NCBI RefSeq assembly: GCF_032335695.1
Contig: NZ_JACTOJ010000006.1
Span: 1 to 64,000 of the forward strand
Direction of reading: 5' to 3'
Origin: JACTOJ01 sp032335695
GTDB taxonomy: Bacteria > Bacillota > Clostridia > Clostridiales > Clostridiaceae
DNA length: 64,000 nt
This document shows positions 53,965 to 63,239 of this stretch, piece after piece. Each line of letters begins with the position of its first letter. Position 1 is the first letter of the stretch. The notes beneath the pieces are model-generated. The model was given only the letters and a program-made list of their open reading frames with translations, made no database searches and was not told the DNA's origin. The translations under genes were made by a program, and so were the position numbers.

Positions 53965-56900
53965 TTACATTTTTTCTCCTGCTACATCAGTATTTATGCT
54001 TATATCTTCTGACATTTCTTCTTTGCTCTGAAGATTTTTGAAGGCTGTTGCCATCATAAGTTTTATTCTGTTAAGCTGATTAACTTCGCTGGCGCCGGGA
54101 TCATAATCCACAGGAGTCACATTTGATAATGGATACTTATTTTTAAGAGCCTTTATCATACCTTTACCTGTTACATGGTTAGGCAGGCAGGCAAAAGGCT
54201 GCATGCAAATAACATTTTCCACTCCGCTTTCTATAAGCTCAATCATCTCTGCAGTTAAGAACCAGCCCTCTCCAGTTTGATTCCCTAGAGACAAAATCTC
54301 CTTTGCTCCTTCTGCCAATTCTTCTATGGACTTAGGAGCTGTAAATCTTTTACTTTGAGATAGAGCTTTCTTCATATGTTTTCTGTAAAATTCCATTCCC
54401 TTTATAGCCGCATTGCTAGCTATCTGGCTTACCTTGCTGCCTGCTAAAAATTCGTATTTAAAATTAGCGTCATAAGCACAGTACATTAAGAAATCCATAA
54501 GATCAGGCATTACGGCTTCAGCACCTTCATTTTCTACCACATCAACCACATTATTATTAGCCGTAGGATGGAATTTAACTAATATTTCACCAACTAGTCC
54601 AACTCTAGGCTTCTTTACATCTAAAACTTCTAAGCTGTCAAATTCATTTACTATGCTGTAAATATTATTTTTAAACTTAGAGTGGCTTCCAGTAGCCACA
54701 GATTTTTTACATTCTTCCACCCATTTTTCATATAAGGCATTAGCCGATCCATTAACCTTCTCGTAAGGTCTTACTCTATAAAGCACTCTCATTAGAAGAT
54801 CTCCGTAAACTAACGCCATCATGGATTTATTTAAAAGTGATGGACTAATCTTAAACCCAGGATTTTTCTCCATACCTATAGCACTTAAAGATATTACCGG
54901 TATATTAGAAAGTCCTGCATCCTTTAAGGCTTTTCTAAGAAAAGCTATATAATTAGTTGCTCTGCAGCCTCCGCCAGTCTGACTTATCATTACAGATACA
55001 TTGTTAAGATCGTACTTGCCTGATTTTAAAGCTTCAATCACTTGCCCTACTACTATTATTGTTGGATAGCAGGCATCATTATTTACATACTTCAATCCTT
55101 CATCCACCGCACTGGTATCAACTGAAGGCAGAACTTCTAAATTGTAACCGGACTCTCCAAAAGCCTCTTCTAAAAATTGAAAATGTATAGGAGACATCTG
55201 GGGCACAAGTATTGTATGCATCAGCTTCATATCTTTTGTGAATACAACTTTGTTATTTTCAAGCGGAACAATATGAGGTTTAATATTACTATTCTCTCTC
55301 TCTTCCATAGCTGCCTTTAAGGATCTTATTCTTATCCTTATAGCTCCTAGATTACTTCCTTCATCTATTTTAAGCACAGTATAAATCTTACCATTAGAAG
55401 CTAATATCTCTTGAACCTGATCTGTAGTTACTGCATCTAATCCACAGCCAAAGGAATTAAGCTGGATAAGTTCAAGATTTTCCTGAGTAGCCACATAAGC
55501 AGCCGCTCTATACATTCTTGAGTGATATACCCACTGATCCACAACTCTTAATGGTCTAGGAGTTTCTGCCAAATCTGCCACTGAATCCTCAGTAAGTACA
55601 GCCATACCGAAACCAGTAATAACATTAGGGATTCCATGATTTATTTCTGGATCTATATGATAAGGCCTTCCAGATAAAACTATGCCCTTCTTGCCAGTCT
55701 TTCTAAGGTACTCTAAAGCTTCCTTACCTTTTTCTTTTATATCCTTTTCTACATTTGCTCTTTCTTCCCAAGCCTTGTTAATCGCAGATTTTATTTCCTC
55801 AAATGGAATGTTGAAGCCCTTAAGTTCATCGAATAACCTACCATAGAGTTTCTTTTTATCATTTAAAGAAACAAAAGGATTCATAAAATTAATATTATCT
55901 TCTTTTATTATATCCATGTTGTTTTTTATAACTTCTGGATAGGAAGTTACTATCGGACAATTATAATGGTTGTCTGCATTTTTGTCCTCCTGTTTTTCAT
56001 AAGGAACACAAGGATAAAATATAAATTTAATTCCTTTTTCTATAAGGCTTATTATATGTCCATGAACTAGCTTTCCTGGATAGCAAACAGATTCTGAGGG
56101 TATAGTTTCTATTCCTTTTTCATAAACTGACTTTGAGGATCTTGGTGATACTTCAACCCTAAAGCCAAGCTCTGTAAAGAAAGTAAACCAAAATGGATAG
56201 TTTTCATACATATTAAGCACTCTAGGTATTCCTACAGTTCCTCTTTTAGCGCTATTTGCTTCCAAAGGCTTATAAGAGAACATTCTCTTATATTTATAGT
56301 CATAGAGGTTAGGAAGCTCATTCTTAACTATTTGCTTTCCTGCTCCTCTTTCGCACCTATTTCCTGTAACGAACTGGTTTCCATCGTTGAATTTGTTTAT
56401 TGTAAGAAGGCAGTTATTAGCGCAAAGGCCGCATCTTCTTAGAGAGCTTTCTACTTCAAAGCTTTCAAGCTTACTTTCTTCCAGTATAGTAGTCTTATAG
56501 CCTTCCTTATATCTTTCTTTTGCTATTAATGCAGCTCCAAAAGCTCCCATAAGTCCAGCAATATCTGGTCTTATAGCTTCCCTTTCAGAAACTAATTCAA
56601 AGCTTCTAAGTACCGCATCATTATAAAAAGTTCCTCCCTGAACTATTATTTTATTTCCCATTTCTTCAGGGTTTCTTATCTTTATAACCTTTTGAAGGGC
56701 ATTCTTTATAACCGAATAGGAAAGTCCAGAGGAAATATCACCTACTGAAGCCCCTTCCTTCTGAGCTTGTTTAACTCTTGAGTTCATAAATACTGTACAT
56801 CTTGATCCTAAATCTACTGGATTTTTTGATTTAAGAGCCTCACTTGCAAATTCCTCAATACCTAAATTAAGAGAGTTAGCAAAGGACTCTATAAAAGATC

Positions 56901-58248
56901 CGCAGCCAGAAGAGCAAGCTTCATTTAGCAGTATACTATCTATCACTCCGTCCTTAACTCTTAGGCATTTCATATCCTGTCCGCCTATATCCAATATGAA
57001 TTCTACTCCTGGCAAGAAGTGTTCAGCAGCCTTAAAATGAGCTATAGTCTCAATCTCTCCAATGTCTATGTTTAATGCAGACTTAATCAGTCCTTCACCA
57101 TAACCTGTAACTGTAGAGTTCAATATCTTAGCTTCTTTAGGCATCTTAGAATATATATCCTTTAGTATATTTATAGATTGCTTTAAAGGATTTCCTTTAT
57201 TACTTCCATAAAAACTATATAAAAGTTCTCCATCTTCACTTATAAGAACAGCCTTAGTAGTGGTTGACCCTGCATCAATACCTAGATAACAGTTTCCTTT
57301 ATAATCTTCCAAAACTCCTCTTTTAACTCTATCCTTATCGTGTCTAGCTTTAAATTCTTTAAACTCATCTTCATCTGCAAAAAGAGGTCTAAGTCTATGT
57401 ATCTCAGATGCATTTTTTCCCTTTAGTCCTGGTAACTTTTCCATTAAATCAGAGTACAATTGAGGTTTTTCTTCTCTAGATTTCAAAGCTGCTCCTATGG
57501 CCACAAAAAGCTGAGAATTTTCAGGGAAAATTATCTGTTCATCAGTTAAATTTAATGTTTCTATAAATCTTTTTCTAAGTTCAGACAAAAAATATAGCGG
57601 ACCTCCTAAAAATGCTATGTTACCTCTTATAGGTTTACCACACGCTAGTCCACTTATAGTCTGATTAACTACAGATTGAAATATTGAAACGGCTATGTCT
57701 TCCCTAGCTGCCCCTTCATTTAATAGAGGCTGAATATCTGTTTTTGCAAACACTCCGCACCTTGCAGCTATAGGATACACAACCTTATAGCTTTTGGCAA
57801 GTTCATTAAGACCAGCAGCATCAGTTTGAAGAAGAGCAGCCATCTGATCAATAAAAGCACCTGTACCACCAGCACAGGTTCCATTCATTCTCTGTTCTAA
57901 TCCGCCTTTAAAATATGTTATTTTAGCATCTTCTCCACCTAATTCTATGACAACATCGGTTTCAGGTATATATTTTTCAACAGTATGGGTACATGCTATT
58001 ACTTCTTGAATAAAGCTAATATTCATCCATTTAGATACTGATAATCCACCTGATCCAGTGGTCATTATAGTTATCTCACTGTCACCAAATTTCTTATATG
58101 CATCCTCTATAAGATCAATTATAGTTGACTTTATATCCGAGAAATGCCTTCTATATTCACTATAAACTATTTTTGCATTTTTATTGAGTACTACTAATTT
58201 TACAGTGGTTGATCCAACATCAATACCCAAATGAAAAATTTCTCTCAT
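53965..58248 (-). CDS. Giant acyl-CoA dehydratase activase-related fusion (two ATPase domains plus HgdB-like part)
   Basis: This 1427-residue protein has two BadF/BcrA-type ASKHA ATPase domains. One opens with LGIDVGSTTVKLVVL and has the cysteine loop GTCAGGTGAFIDQ. The second, at about 320, has LGIDAGSTTTKAVLI and EACSSGCGSFIES. A DUF2229-type cysteine-containing region follows (about 610-870), then a component related to HgdB (about 1000-1400) with YPTIIVVGQ and MQPFACLPNHVTGKG. In known enzymes the ATPase passes electrons from a [4Fe-4S] cluster to a partner that reduces a difficult substrate. Here donor and acceptor are joined. The substrate is unknown. Promoter at 58300-58328; ATG 58248. 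Confidence 0.85.
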   Translation of the reverse strand: MREIFHLGIDVGSTTVKLVVLNKNAKIVYSEYRRHFSDIKSTIIDLIEDAYKKFGDSEITIMTTGSGGLSVSKWMNISFIQEVIACTHTVEKYIPETDVVIELGGEDAKITYFKGGLEQRMNGTCAGGTGAFIDQMAALLQTDAAGLNELAKSYKVVYPIAARCGVFAKTDIQPLLNEGAAREDIAVSIFQSVVNQTISGLACGKPIRGNIAFLGGPLYFLSELRKRFIETLNLTDEQIIFPENSQLFVAIGAALKSREEKPQLYSDLMEKLPGLKGKNASEIHRLRPLFADEDEFKEFKARHDKDRVKRGVLEDYKGNCYLGIDAGSTTTKAVLISEDGELLYSFYGSNKGNPLKQSINILKDIYSKMPKEAKILNSTVTGYGEGLIKSALNIDIGEIETIAHFKAAEHFLPGVEFILDIGGQDMKCLRVKDGVIDSILLNEACSSGCGSFIESFANSLNLGIEEFASEALKSKNPVDLGSRCTVFMNSRVKQAQKEGASVGDISSGLSYSVIKNALQKVIKIRNPEEMGNKIIVQGGTFYNDAVLRSFELVSEREAIRPDIAGLMGAFGAALIAKERYKEGYKTTILEESKLESFEVESSLRRCGLCANNCLLTINKFNDGNQFVTGNRCERGAGKQIVKNELPNLYDYKYKRMFSYKPLEANSAKRGTVGIPRVLNMYENYPFWFTFFTELGFRVEVSPRSSKSVYEKGIETIPSESVCYPGKLVHGHIISLIEKGIKFIFYPCVPYEKQEDKNADNHYNCPIVTSYPEVIKNNMDIIKEDNINFMNPFVSLNDKKKLYGRLFDELKGFNIPFEEIKSAINKAWEERANVEKDIKEKGKEALEYLRKTGKKGIVLSGRPYHIDPEINHGIPNVITGFGMAVLTEDSVADLAETPRPLRVVDQWVYHSRMYRAAAYVATQENLELIQLNSFGCGLDAVTTDQVQEILASNGKIYTVLKIDEGSNLGAIRIRIRSLKAAMEERENSNIKPHIVPLENNKVVFTKDMKLMHTILVPQMSPIHFQFLEEAFGESGYNLEVLPSVDTSAVDEGLKYVNNDACYPTIIVVGQVIEALKSGKYDLNNVSVMISQTGGGCRATNYIAFLRKALKDAGLSNIPVISLSAIGMEKNPGFKISPSLLNKSMMALVYGDLLMRVLYRVRPYEKVNGSANALYEKWVEECKKSVATGSHSKFKNNIYSIVNEFDSLEVLDVKKPRVGLVGEILVKFHPTANNNVVDVVENEGAEAVMPDLMDFLMYCAYDANFKYEFLAGSKVSQIASNAAIKGMEFYRKHMKKALSQSKRFTAPKSIEELAEGAKEILSLGNQTGEGWFLTAEMIELIESGVENVICMQPFACLPNHVTGKGMIKALKNKYPLSNVTPVDYDPGASEVNQLNRIKLMMATAFKNLQSKEEMSEDISINTDVAGEKM

Positions 58249-58299
58249 ATCTACCATCCTATCTATTCATGCTATAATAGAAAATTTATTTCTTAAGAA

Positions 58300-58328
58300 A
58301 TTTTATCACTTAGAAAAAATATAGTCAA
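58300..58328 (-). promoter_or_regulatory. Sigma-A promoter of the activase fusion gene
   Basis: Minus strand: TTGACT (58328-58323), 17-base spacer, TAAAAT (58305-58300). Confidence 0.72.
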
Positions 58329-58428
58329 ATAATTATTTTCTAATGATTAAAATATTCTAAACGGACAATAATTATTTATGTAATATGTTCCACTTCTGAG
58401 AATATATTTATCTAGAGATTTAATTTAT

Positions 58429-58458
58429 CCTAGGGTTCTGAAAGAAACCATGCCTAGG
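58429..58458. repeat. Small structured element with paired CCTAGG motifs
   Basis: CCTAGG-GTT...AAC-CATG-CCTAGG forms a stem-loop of about 30 bases, about 80 bases upstream of the TPR gene. I do not match it to a known riboswitch. Confidence 0.4.
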
Positions 58459-58539
58459 CAATCAAAGCCTTTATCAACATCCTTTTAAAACATAGCCATT
58501 TAAATAAATCTTACCAAAACATTTTTAGGAGGTTCACTT

Positions 58540-58896
58540 ATGAGTTATTTTGAAAAAGCCAATGAGTTTTATGTTTCTAAGGAATATGAAAAAGCTATGG
58601 AATTCTATAAAAAAGCCATTGACATAAAAGATAACGAAGCTGCCAGTTATTACAATATCGGGGTCTGTTTAATAAAGCTTAAAGAATTTAACAAAGCTAT
58701 TGCCATATTAAAAAAAGCTATTGAACTTAGGAGTGACAGCAAATACTATTTTAATCTAGCCTACTGCTATGCTATGATTAAAGATAGAAAAAAAGCTTTA
58801 ATATATTTTAATACCGCCTGGAGCATTGATAATAACGATGCTGAATGTGATAAAGCAATTAATCTAATCATGCAGGATTATAAAAAAATCCACTAA
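58540..58896 (+). CDS. Small TPR-repeat protein
   Basis: This 118-residue protein consists of about three TPR units: YFEKANEFYVSKEYEKAMEFYKKAI, AASYYNIGVCLIKLKEFNKAIAILKKAIEL and YYFNLAYCYAMIKDRKKALIYFN in pieces. It is a protein-binding scaffold with no other domain. SD AGGAGG 8 bases before ATG. It is divergent from the activase fusion, but no link is shown. Partner unknown. Confidence 0.8.
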   Translation: MSYFEKANEFYVSKEYEKAMEFYKKAIDIKDNEAASYYNIGVCLIKLKEFNKAIAILKKAIELRSDSKYYFNLAYCYAMIKDRKKALIYFNTAWSIDNNDAECDKAINLIMQDYKKIH

Positions 58897-58919
58897 TAAA
58901 TGATATTAGTGGATTTTAA
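58885..58919 (+). terminator. Bidirectional terminator after the TPR gene
   Basis: AAAATCCACTAAT pairs with ATTAGTGGATTTT. It overlaps the last codons of the TPR gene and also ends the convergent transglutaminase-like gene. Confidence 0.8.
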
Positions 58920-58927
58920 ATTTAATT

Positions 58928-60109
58928 CTAAGAATTCCATTCTCCAGCCAAGCTTGCATCCTTATGATCTAAACTAAATCTTTTACTGTTATAATAGTTA
59001 CCCCCATTATAAAAAGTAGTATCTACATTAATCCATTTTGAATTAACATAAGATTGATTCCATGCATGTCCTACCCAACTAGTACCATTAAAACCTTCAC
59101 CAGTTATTAATCTTACATGAATTCCAACTGCCCTGCTCATAGCAACATAAAGGCATGCATAGTCAAAGCATATACCTTTTCTAGTATCAAAAGCAGCAAT
59201 AGCCCCAGAAGCTTCACTAAAATCATTATTTAATATTCTATCTGCTTTCTCATTATCATATTGGATATTAGACCCAATCCAATCATATAATTTTTTTGCT
59301 TTTTCATTATCTGTTGTAAGTCCTTTTACAAGCCCTTTAGCATAATTATTTATTTCCCCATCAGATTTTACTCCTTCATCCAAAGTTATTCCATTATAGT
59401 AAACAACACCGCTGTCGTTGTTAGCTTTCGGTGATTCTCCAGAGTTGCCTGAAGGCTGCTTTATTTGAATTTTAAATGAATTATTTATTATATTAGGCAG
59501 CTGCTTGGCTACGCTTGAATTAGCTATAGGAACAATTATACTCTTACATACATAATTATATTCCTTAGATTTATTAATATATGAGTTCAAATCTTTGCTT
59601 ACATTTATTATAGATAATATATTAAATATAAAGGTTAACACTATTACATAACATATAGCTTTTGGTAATTCAAAAACTGCTGCTATAATCCTTTTTAGCA
59701 TCGGATTTAATTTTGAAATGAAACTTTCAATAACATCTAATAAAGGAAATATCGATAAAGAATTTATTATATAAAAAATCCCTTTTACTATCTCATATAA
59801 TATGAATATAAATATAGGAAGCGCTACTAGATATATAAGTCTAGGCTGCTCTTCAAAGGTGTTTTTAATAAAATCAGGTAAATTTGTATATATGTTCATG
59901 TATATACCTGGATCATGCTGTATAAATATCTTTTTTACAAAGGATAGTCCTGCAATCATAGCAGCTATAAGGCCTAAATCAGCTTCTAAATTCCAAATAT
60001 CTCGTTTTAACCCGTTAGATGAAAAGCCAGTTATAAAGCCCTTAATAATCGGGTACAAAAGTGCTATCAGTAGTGCAGCTGAAACTATATTAATATTCAA
60101 AATACTCAC
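58928..60109 (-). CDS. CvpA-like membrane / transglutaminase-like fusion protein
   Basis: This 393-residue protein has about four to five membrane segments in its first 190 residues, with a CvpA-like feel, then a linker. Its C-terminal transglutaminase-like domain (about 255-393) has the catalytic triad visible: Cys314 in KGICFDYACLY, His348 in WVGHAWNQ and Asp363 in WINVDTTF. The domain probably sits outside the membrane and could act as a peptidase or cross-linker of wall or spore-coat protein. The GTG start at 60109 is very near the SD; TTG 60100 is the alternative. Substrate unknown. Confidence 0.8.
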   Translation of the reverse strand: MSILNINIVSAALLIALLYPIIKGFITGFSSNGLKRDIWNLEADLGLIAAMIAGLSFVKKIFIQHDPGIYMNIYTNLPDFIKNTFEEQPRLIYLVALPIFIFILYEIVKGIFYIINSLSIFPLLDVIESFISKLNPMLKRIIAAVFELPKAICYVIVLTFIFNILSIINVSKDLNSYINKSKEYNYVCKSIIVPIANSSVAKQLPNIINNSFKIQIKQPSGNSGESPKANNDSGVVYYNGITLDEGVKSDGEINNYAKGLVKGLTTDNEKAKKLYDWIGSNIQYDNEKADRILNNDFSEASGAIAAFDTRKGICFDYACLYVAMSRAVGIHVRLITGEGFNGTSWVGHAWNQSYVNSKWINVDTTFYNGGNYYNSKRFSLDHKDASLAGEWNS

Positions 60110-60139
60110 ACCCTTAAATTAAAGTAGTCTTACCTTATA

Positions 60140-60772
60140 TTACTCTTCTCTCAAAATACTTTTTACTATGTCTTTTACTATATCATAGTCATAACCTTTA
60201 GACATTAAAAATCTTACAAGTTTTTGATATATTTTAGATTTATCACTTTCATTTTTAGCAATTAAATTATATTTTTTTAAAGCTGCTGCTTTTGCCCCAT
60301 CATACTCTTTTTCCTTTGTGCTATCATTAAGCAAAGGATTTAGTACATCTTCAGATATTCCTTTTCTAGTCAATTCAAATCTTATTTTGTTTTTTCCTTT
60401 TGTTCCTATTTTATCTTTTATATACATCTGTGCATATTTTCCATCATCCACAAAAGAATATTCTTTTAAAAATTCCATTACTCTATTTATTATGTCTTCT
60501 TCATATCCTTTTTGAATAAGCTTATCTTTCATTTCCTTTTGGGTTTTAGTGGTCTTTTCAATAATCCTAAGTGCTGAAGTTTTGGCCTTAAGAAAATTAT
60601 CTTCTTTTACTATGCTCTCGGTTTCTTTTATGTCAATGACCTTGTTTTTTTCTAATTTATACGTATATACAAGCTCTGTGGATGCACTAAAAGAATATTC
60701 ATCGTCTATAAAAATATTAACTCTATTTTTATTGTTTTTTTGTAATTCTATCTTTGTTATCTTTCCTTGCAT
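60140..60772 (-). CDS. recX: Regulatory protein RecX
   Basis: This 210-residue protein is made of RecX three-helix repeats, e.g. LRIIEKTTKTQKEMKDKLIQKG and FVDDGKYAQMYIKDKIGTKGKNKIRFELTRKGI in pieces. RecX caps or disassembles RecA filaments. SD GGAG and ATG 60772. It lies 13 bases after the M16 peptidase gene, and 30 bases before the transglutaminase-like gene, so the three probably form one operon. recA is not in the window. Confidence 0.9.
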   Translation of the reverse strand: MQGKITKIELQKNNKNRVNIFIDDEYSFSASTELVYTYKLEKNKVIDIKETESIVKEDNFLKAKTSALRIIEKTTKTQKEMKDKLIQKGYEEDIINRVMEFLKEYSFVDDGKYAQMYIKDKIGTKGKNKIRFELTRKGISEDVLNPLLNDSTKEKEYDGAKAAALKKYNLIAKNESDKSKIYQKLVRFLMSKGYDYDIVKDIVKSILREE

Positions 60773-60784
60773 AAGTTATCTCCA

Positions 60785-62029
60785 TCATTTCCTAGGCTTT
60801 AATATGTGTATAGTAGGATTTTGCAGCACTTTTACTGCCACATCATAAATTTGCTGCTTGTTTAATATCTCAAGCTTTTCCATATCTTGCTTAAATTCAA
60901 ACTTATCTTCTTCTTCTAAGCACTGGTGCAAAACATAACTTGATAAATCAGCTGAGTCCTCCACAGTTAAGGTTATTGCTGTCTTCATTACTTTCTTCAT
61001 TAATATTAATGCTTTTTCATTTATATCAATGCTTCCATTTGTAATACCATTAATACAATCATCTATAATATTTATGGCTTCTTCTATGGATTTGTCCTTT
61101 ACTGCAGTGTAAATATATAATGTTTTTATCTGATGAGTTGTATCCAAATGAGTGTATACATCATAGGCTAACCCTCTTTTTTCTCTAAGTTCTCTAAAAA
61201 GTATGGAATTAGCACTTTCTCCCAACCTATGATTCAATACTCTTAAGGCTAATTCTTCATCCTTAGACAAATTGTAAAAATTATAGAGATAGGTTATAGT
61301 ACTTTGCTCCACATTGTTCTTATAGCTTATCTTTTTTAAGCTTTTATTTCTTTCTAAAAAACATTTTTTTCTTTGAATTTCTTTGTAATTCCAGTGACTA
61401 AAATTATATTTTACTATATTCAATACATCATTGTGTTCCATAGAGGATGCTATGACTATAACAGAATTATTAGGAACATAGTACCTATGATAAAATTTCA
61501 GGGCAAAGTCCTGTGTGAATTTCTTTATAGATTTTCTTTCCCCAATTATATCATATTTTATAGGATTTTTTTCATAAGCTATTTTGTTTATCATCTTAAA
61601 GCTGTAGTCTTCTATATCATCGTTACTACTGCTGAGCTCAGCTAATACTACTTCTCTTTCTCTAACAATCTCTTTTTTAGGAAATGTGGAGTTTATTATC
61701 ATATCTGAAAGCAGCTCCACGGATTTTTTAAATTCTTCTTTCAATACTGTAATGCTGTACACGGTGCAGGTATAATCCGTATATGCATTATAATCTCCGC
61801 CTAAAAGCTCCAGTTCCTCATTTAATCTTTCGTTGTCTCTATGCTTAGTTCCTTTAAAAAGCATATGTTCAATGAAATGAGCTAATCCTTTTTCATTTTC
61901 TTCTTCATCTATAGCTCCTATTTTTATTCCACAATTTATCGATACAATATTTGTATTTTTCTTTATAGTAACCACTCTAAGTCCATTTTCAAGCACTGTA
62001 TCTTTAGCATCGAAATGTTTATAATCCAT
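60785..62029 (-). CDS. M16 family zinc metallopeptidase
   Basis: This 414-residue peptidase has the inverted zinc motif HFIEH at 51-55 with the distal Glu in the REREVVLAELSS segment (about 130). The second half has the substrate-binding ELREKRGLAYDVY loop. It matches the YmxG/PqqL type found in Firmicutes. Cytosolic, no signal. Start ATG 62029 after AGGAG. First gene of the operon with recX. Substrate unknown. Confidence 0.9.
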   Translation of the reverse strand: MDYKHFDAKDTVLENGLRVVTIKKNTNIVSINCGIKIGAIDEEENEKGLAHFIEHMLFKGTKHRDNERLNEELELLGGDYNAYTDYTCTVYSITVLKEEFKKSVELLSDMIINSTFPKKEIVREREVVLAELSSSNDDIEDYSFKMINKIAYEKNPIKYDIIGERKSIKKFTQDFALKFYHRYYVPNNSVIVIASSMEHNDVLNIVKYNFSHWNYKEIQRKKCFLERNKSLKKISYKNNVEQSTITYLYNFYNLSKDEELALRVLNHRLGESANSILFRELREKRGLAYDVYTHLDTTHQIKTLYIYTAVKDKSIEEAINIIDDCINGITNGSIDINEKALILMKKVMKTAITLTVEDSADLSSYVLHQCLEEEDKFEFKQDMEKLEILNKQQIYDVAVKVLQNPTIHILKPRK

Positions 62030-62198
62030 ATATTACTCCTAAATTCTTTTATTTAATTCTGATTATACTTCAAAATAATGTGAATATGTCTTTTGATTAA
62101 TAAATTTTGAAGCATCATTTATTATATCATAATTGATACTGACGCTAAAGAAATTAAACACGCAAATTTATTGATTTTTGAAACATATATTATTGAAA

Positions 62199-62227
62199 TT
62201 GACTTGACTTAATTTGTTTGATAAAAT
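62199..62227 (+). promoter_or_regulatory. Sigma-A promoter of queT
   Basis: TTGACT (62199-62204), 17-base spacer, TAAAAT (62222-62227), about 25 bases before the preQ1 switch. Confidence 0.75.
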
Positions 62228-62249
62228 AGGTGAGTATTCCAATTGAATA

Positions 62250-62293
62250 TAGACAGTTCGAAACCATCCTGTCTATAAATAAAACTAGGGGGT
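62250..62293 (+). promoter_or_regulatory. PreQ1-I riboswitch of queT
   Basis: Stem AGACAG/CTGTCT (62251-62256, 62269-62274) with loop TTCGAAACCATC, then an A-rich tail ending AAACTAGGGGG. This is the class I preQ1 pattern; the tail can fold back as a pseudoknot that covers the AGGGGG SD of queT, so ligand binding should block translation. Confidence 0.85.
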
Positions 62294-62299
62294 AATTAA

Positions 62300-62791
62300 A
62301 TGAAATTTTCAACACACCAAATGGCACGAGGCGCTCTTATTGCCGCTCTTTATGCCGTCTTAACCTTATTTTTTACTTATACAAGCTATTCCAATATACA
62401 GTATAGGTTTGCTGAGGCCTTTACTATTTTACCTATGCTTTCGCCTTGCTATGCTGTTGGAGTTACTCTTGGATGCTTTATAGCAAATTTATGGAGTCCT
62501 AACGGTATCACGGATTTGATATTCGGTACGGGTGCTACTCTAATAGCCTCTCTAATCACATATTTTATAGGAAAAAGCAATATAAAATTCAAAAAATTTA
62601 TAGCTCCTATTCCGCCAGTTTTAGTAAATGCAGTCATAGTTGCTCTAGTGCTTAAATATTCTTTAGGATTGCCCTTTTGGTTATCCGCACTGCAGGTAGG
62701 CTGGGGAGAATTTATATGCGCTTATGTATTAGGTATCTTATTAATGACTTTCATAGAGAAAAATCCAAAGCTAAAAAAACTATTCTTATAA
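62300..62791 (+). CDS. queT: QueT-type queuosine precursor transporter (ECF S component)
   Basis: This 163-residue membrane protein has about five to six hydrophobic segments and the QueT signature (ARGALIAALYAVLTLFF, YRFAEAFTILP, IANLWSP). It is the substrate-binding part of an energy-coupling-factor transporter for a queuosine precursor, and would use a shared ECF module encoded elsewhere. The upstream preQ1 riboswitch supports the call. SD AGGGGG, ATG 62300. Confidence 0.9.
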   Translation: MKFSTHQMARGALIAALYAVLTLFFTYTSYSNIQYRFAEAFTILPMLSPCYAVGVTLGCFIANLWSPNGITDLIFGTGATLIASLITYFIGKSNIKFKKFIAPIPPVLVNAVIVALVLKYSLGLPFWLSALQVGWGEFICAYVLGILLMTFIEKNPKLKKLFL

Positions 62792-62795
62792 ATAT

Positions 62796-62838
62796 AAAAG
62801 CTAGTATATCTATACATTTTAGATATACTAGCTTTTAT
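62796..62838 (+). terminator. Bidirectional terminator after queT
   Basis: AAAAGCTAGTATATCTA pairs with TAGATATACTAGCTTTT. It also ends the convergent rubredoxin gene. Confidence 0.88.
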
Positions 62839-62847
62839 TTTAACTAA

Positions 62848-63012
62848 TTAATCTTCAACAACTTCAAATTGATCTTTGCCTACTCCGCAAAGAGGGCAAA
62901 CCCAATCTTCAGGAATATCTTCAAATGAAGTTCCTGCAGCAACTCCGTTATCTGGATCTCCTTCTGCTGGATCATAAATATAACCACATACTACACAAAC
63001 ATATTTTTTCAT
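62848..63012 (-). CDS. Rubredoxin
   Basis: This 54-residue electron carrier binds one iron with four cysteines: YVCVVCGYIYDP at the N-terminus and DWVCPLCGVGKDQF later. Sequence and length are those of a clostridial rubredoxin. It uses ATG 63012 behind AGGAGGAG. It is monocistronic, with two nearby palindromes upstream that could be operators. In Clostridia it often serves in oxygen or peroxide detoxification with reductases. Confidence 0.95.
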   Translation of the reverse strand: MKKYVCVVCGYIYDPAEGDPDNGVAAGTSFEDIPEDWVCPLCGVGKDQFEVVED

Positions 63013-63049
63013 GAGTATCACATCTCCTCCTATAATTCTATAATATCTT

Positions 63050-63084
63050 TTACAATATTTATTGTAATTATTATATAATAATTA
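63050..63084. promoter_or_regulatory. Two adjacent palindromes upstream of rubredoxin
   Basis: TTACAAT-ATTT-ATTGTAA (63050-63067) and TAATTATTATATAATAATTA (63065-63084) are both perfect and adjoin each other. They lie about 40-70 bases upstream of the ATG, so they could be operators around the promoter. The family is not certain. Confidence 0.5.
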
Positions 63085-63239
63085 TTAAATAATTTCCACA
63101 TATAAATATATTTTTATTTAACATTCTCCATTTTTCCATATAAAAATAAGTGCTAGTATTAATAAAAACTTTGTGCAAATTATACACTCTCTATATCCGC
63201 TGTAAATATTGCAAAGCAAAAGTTTATATTACTGCTGCT

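Noticed and set aside
58429..58500. Possible guanidine (ykkC-type) riboswitch, because of TAGGGTTC
   Set aside because: Only a short match; the ACATGG/CCGAGAG blocks of ykkC are missing and the downstream gene is a TPR protein.
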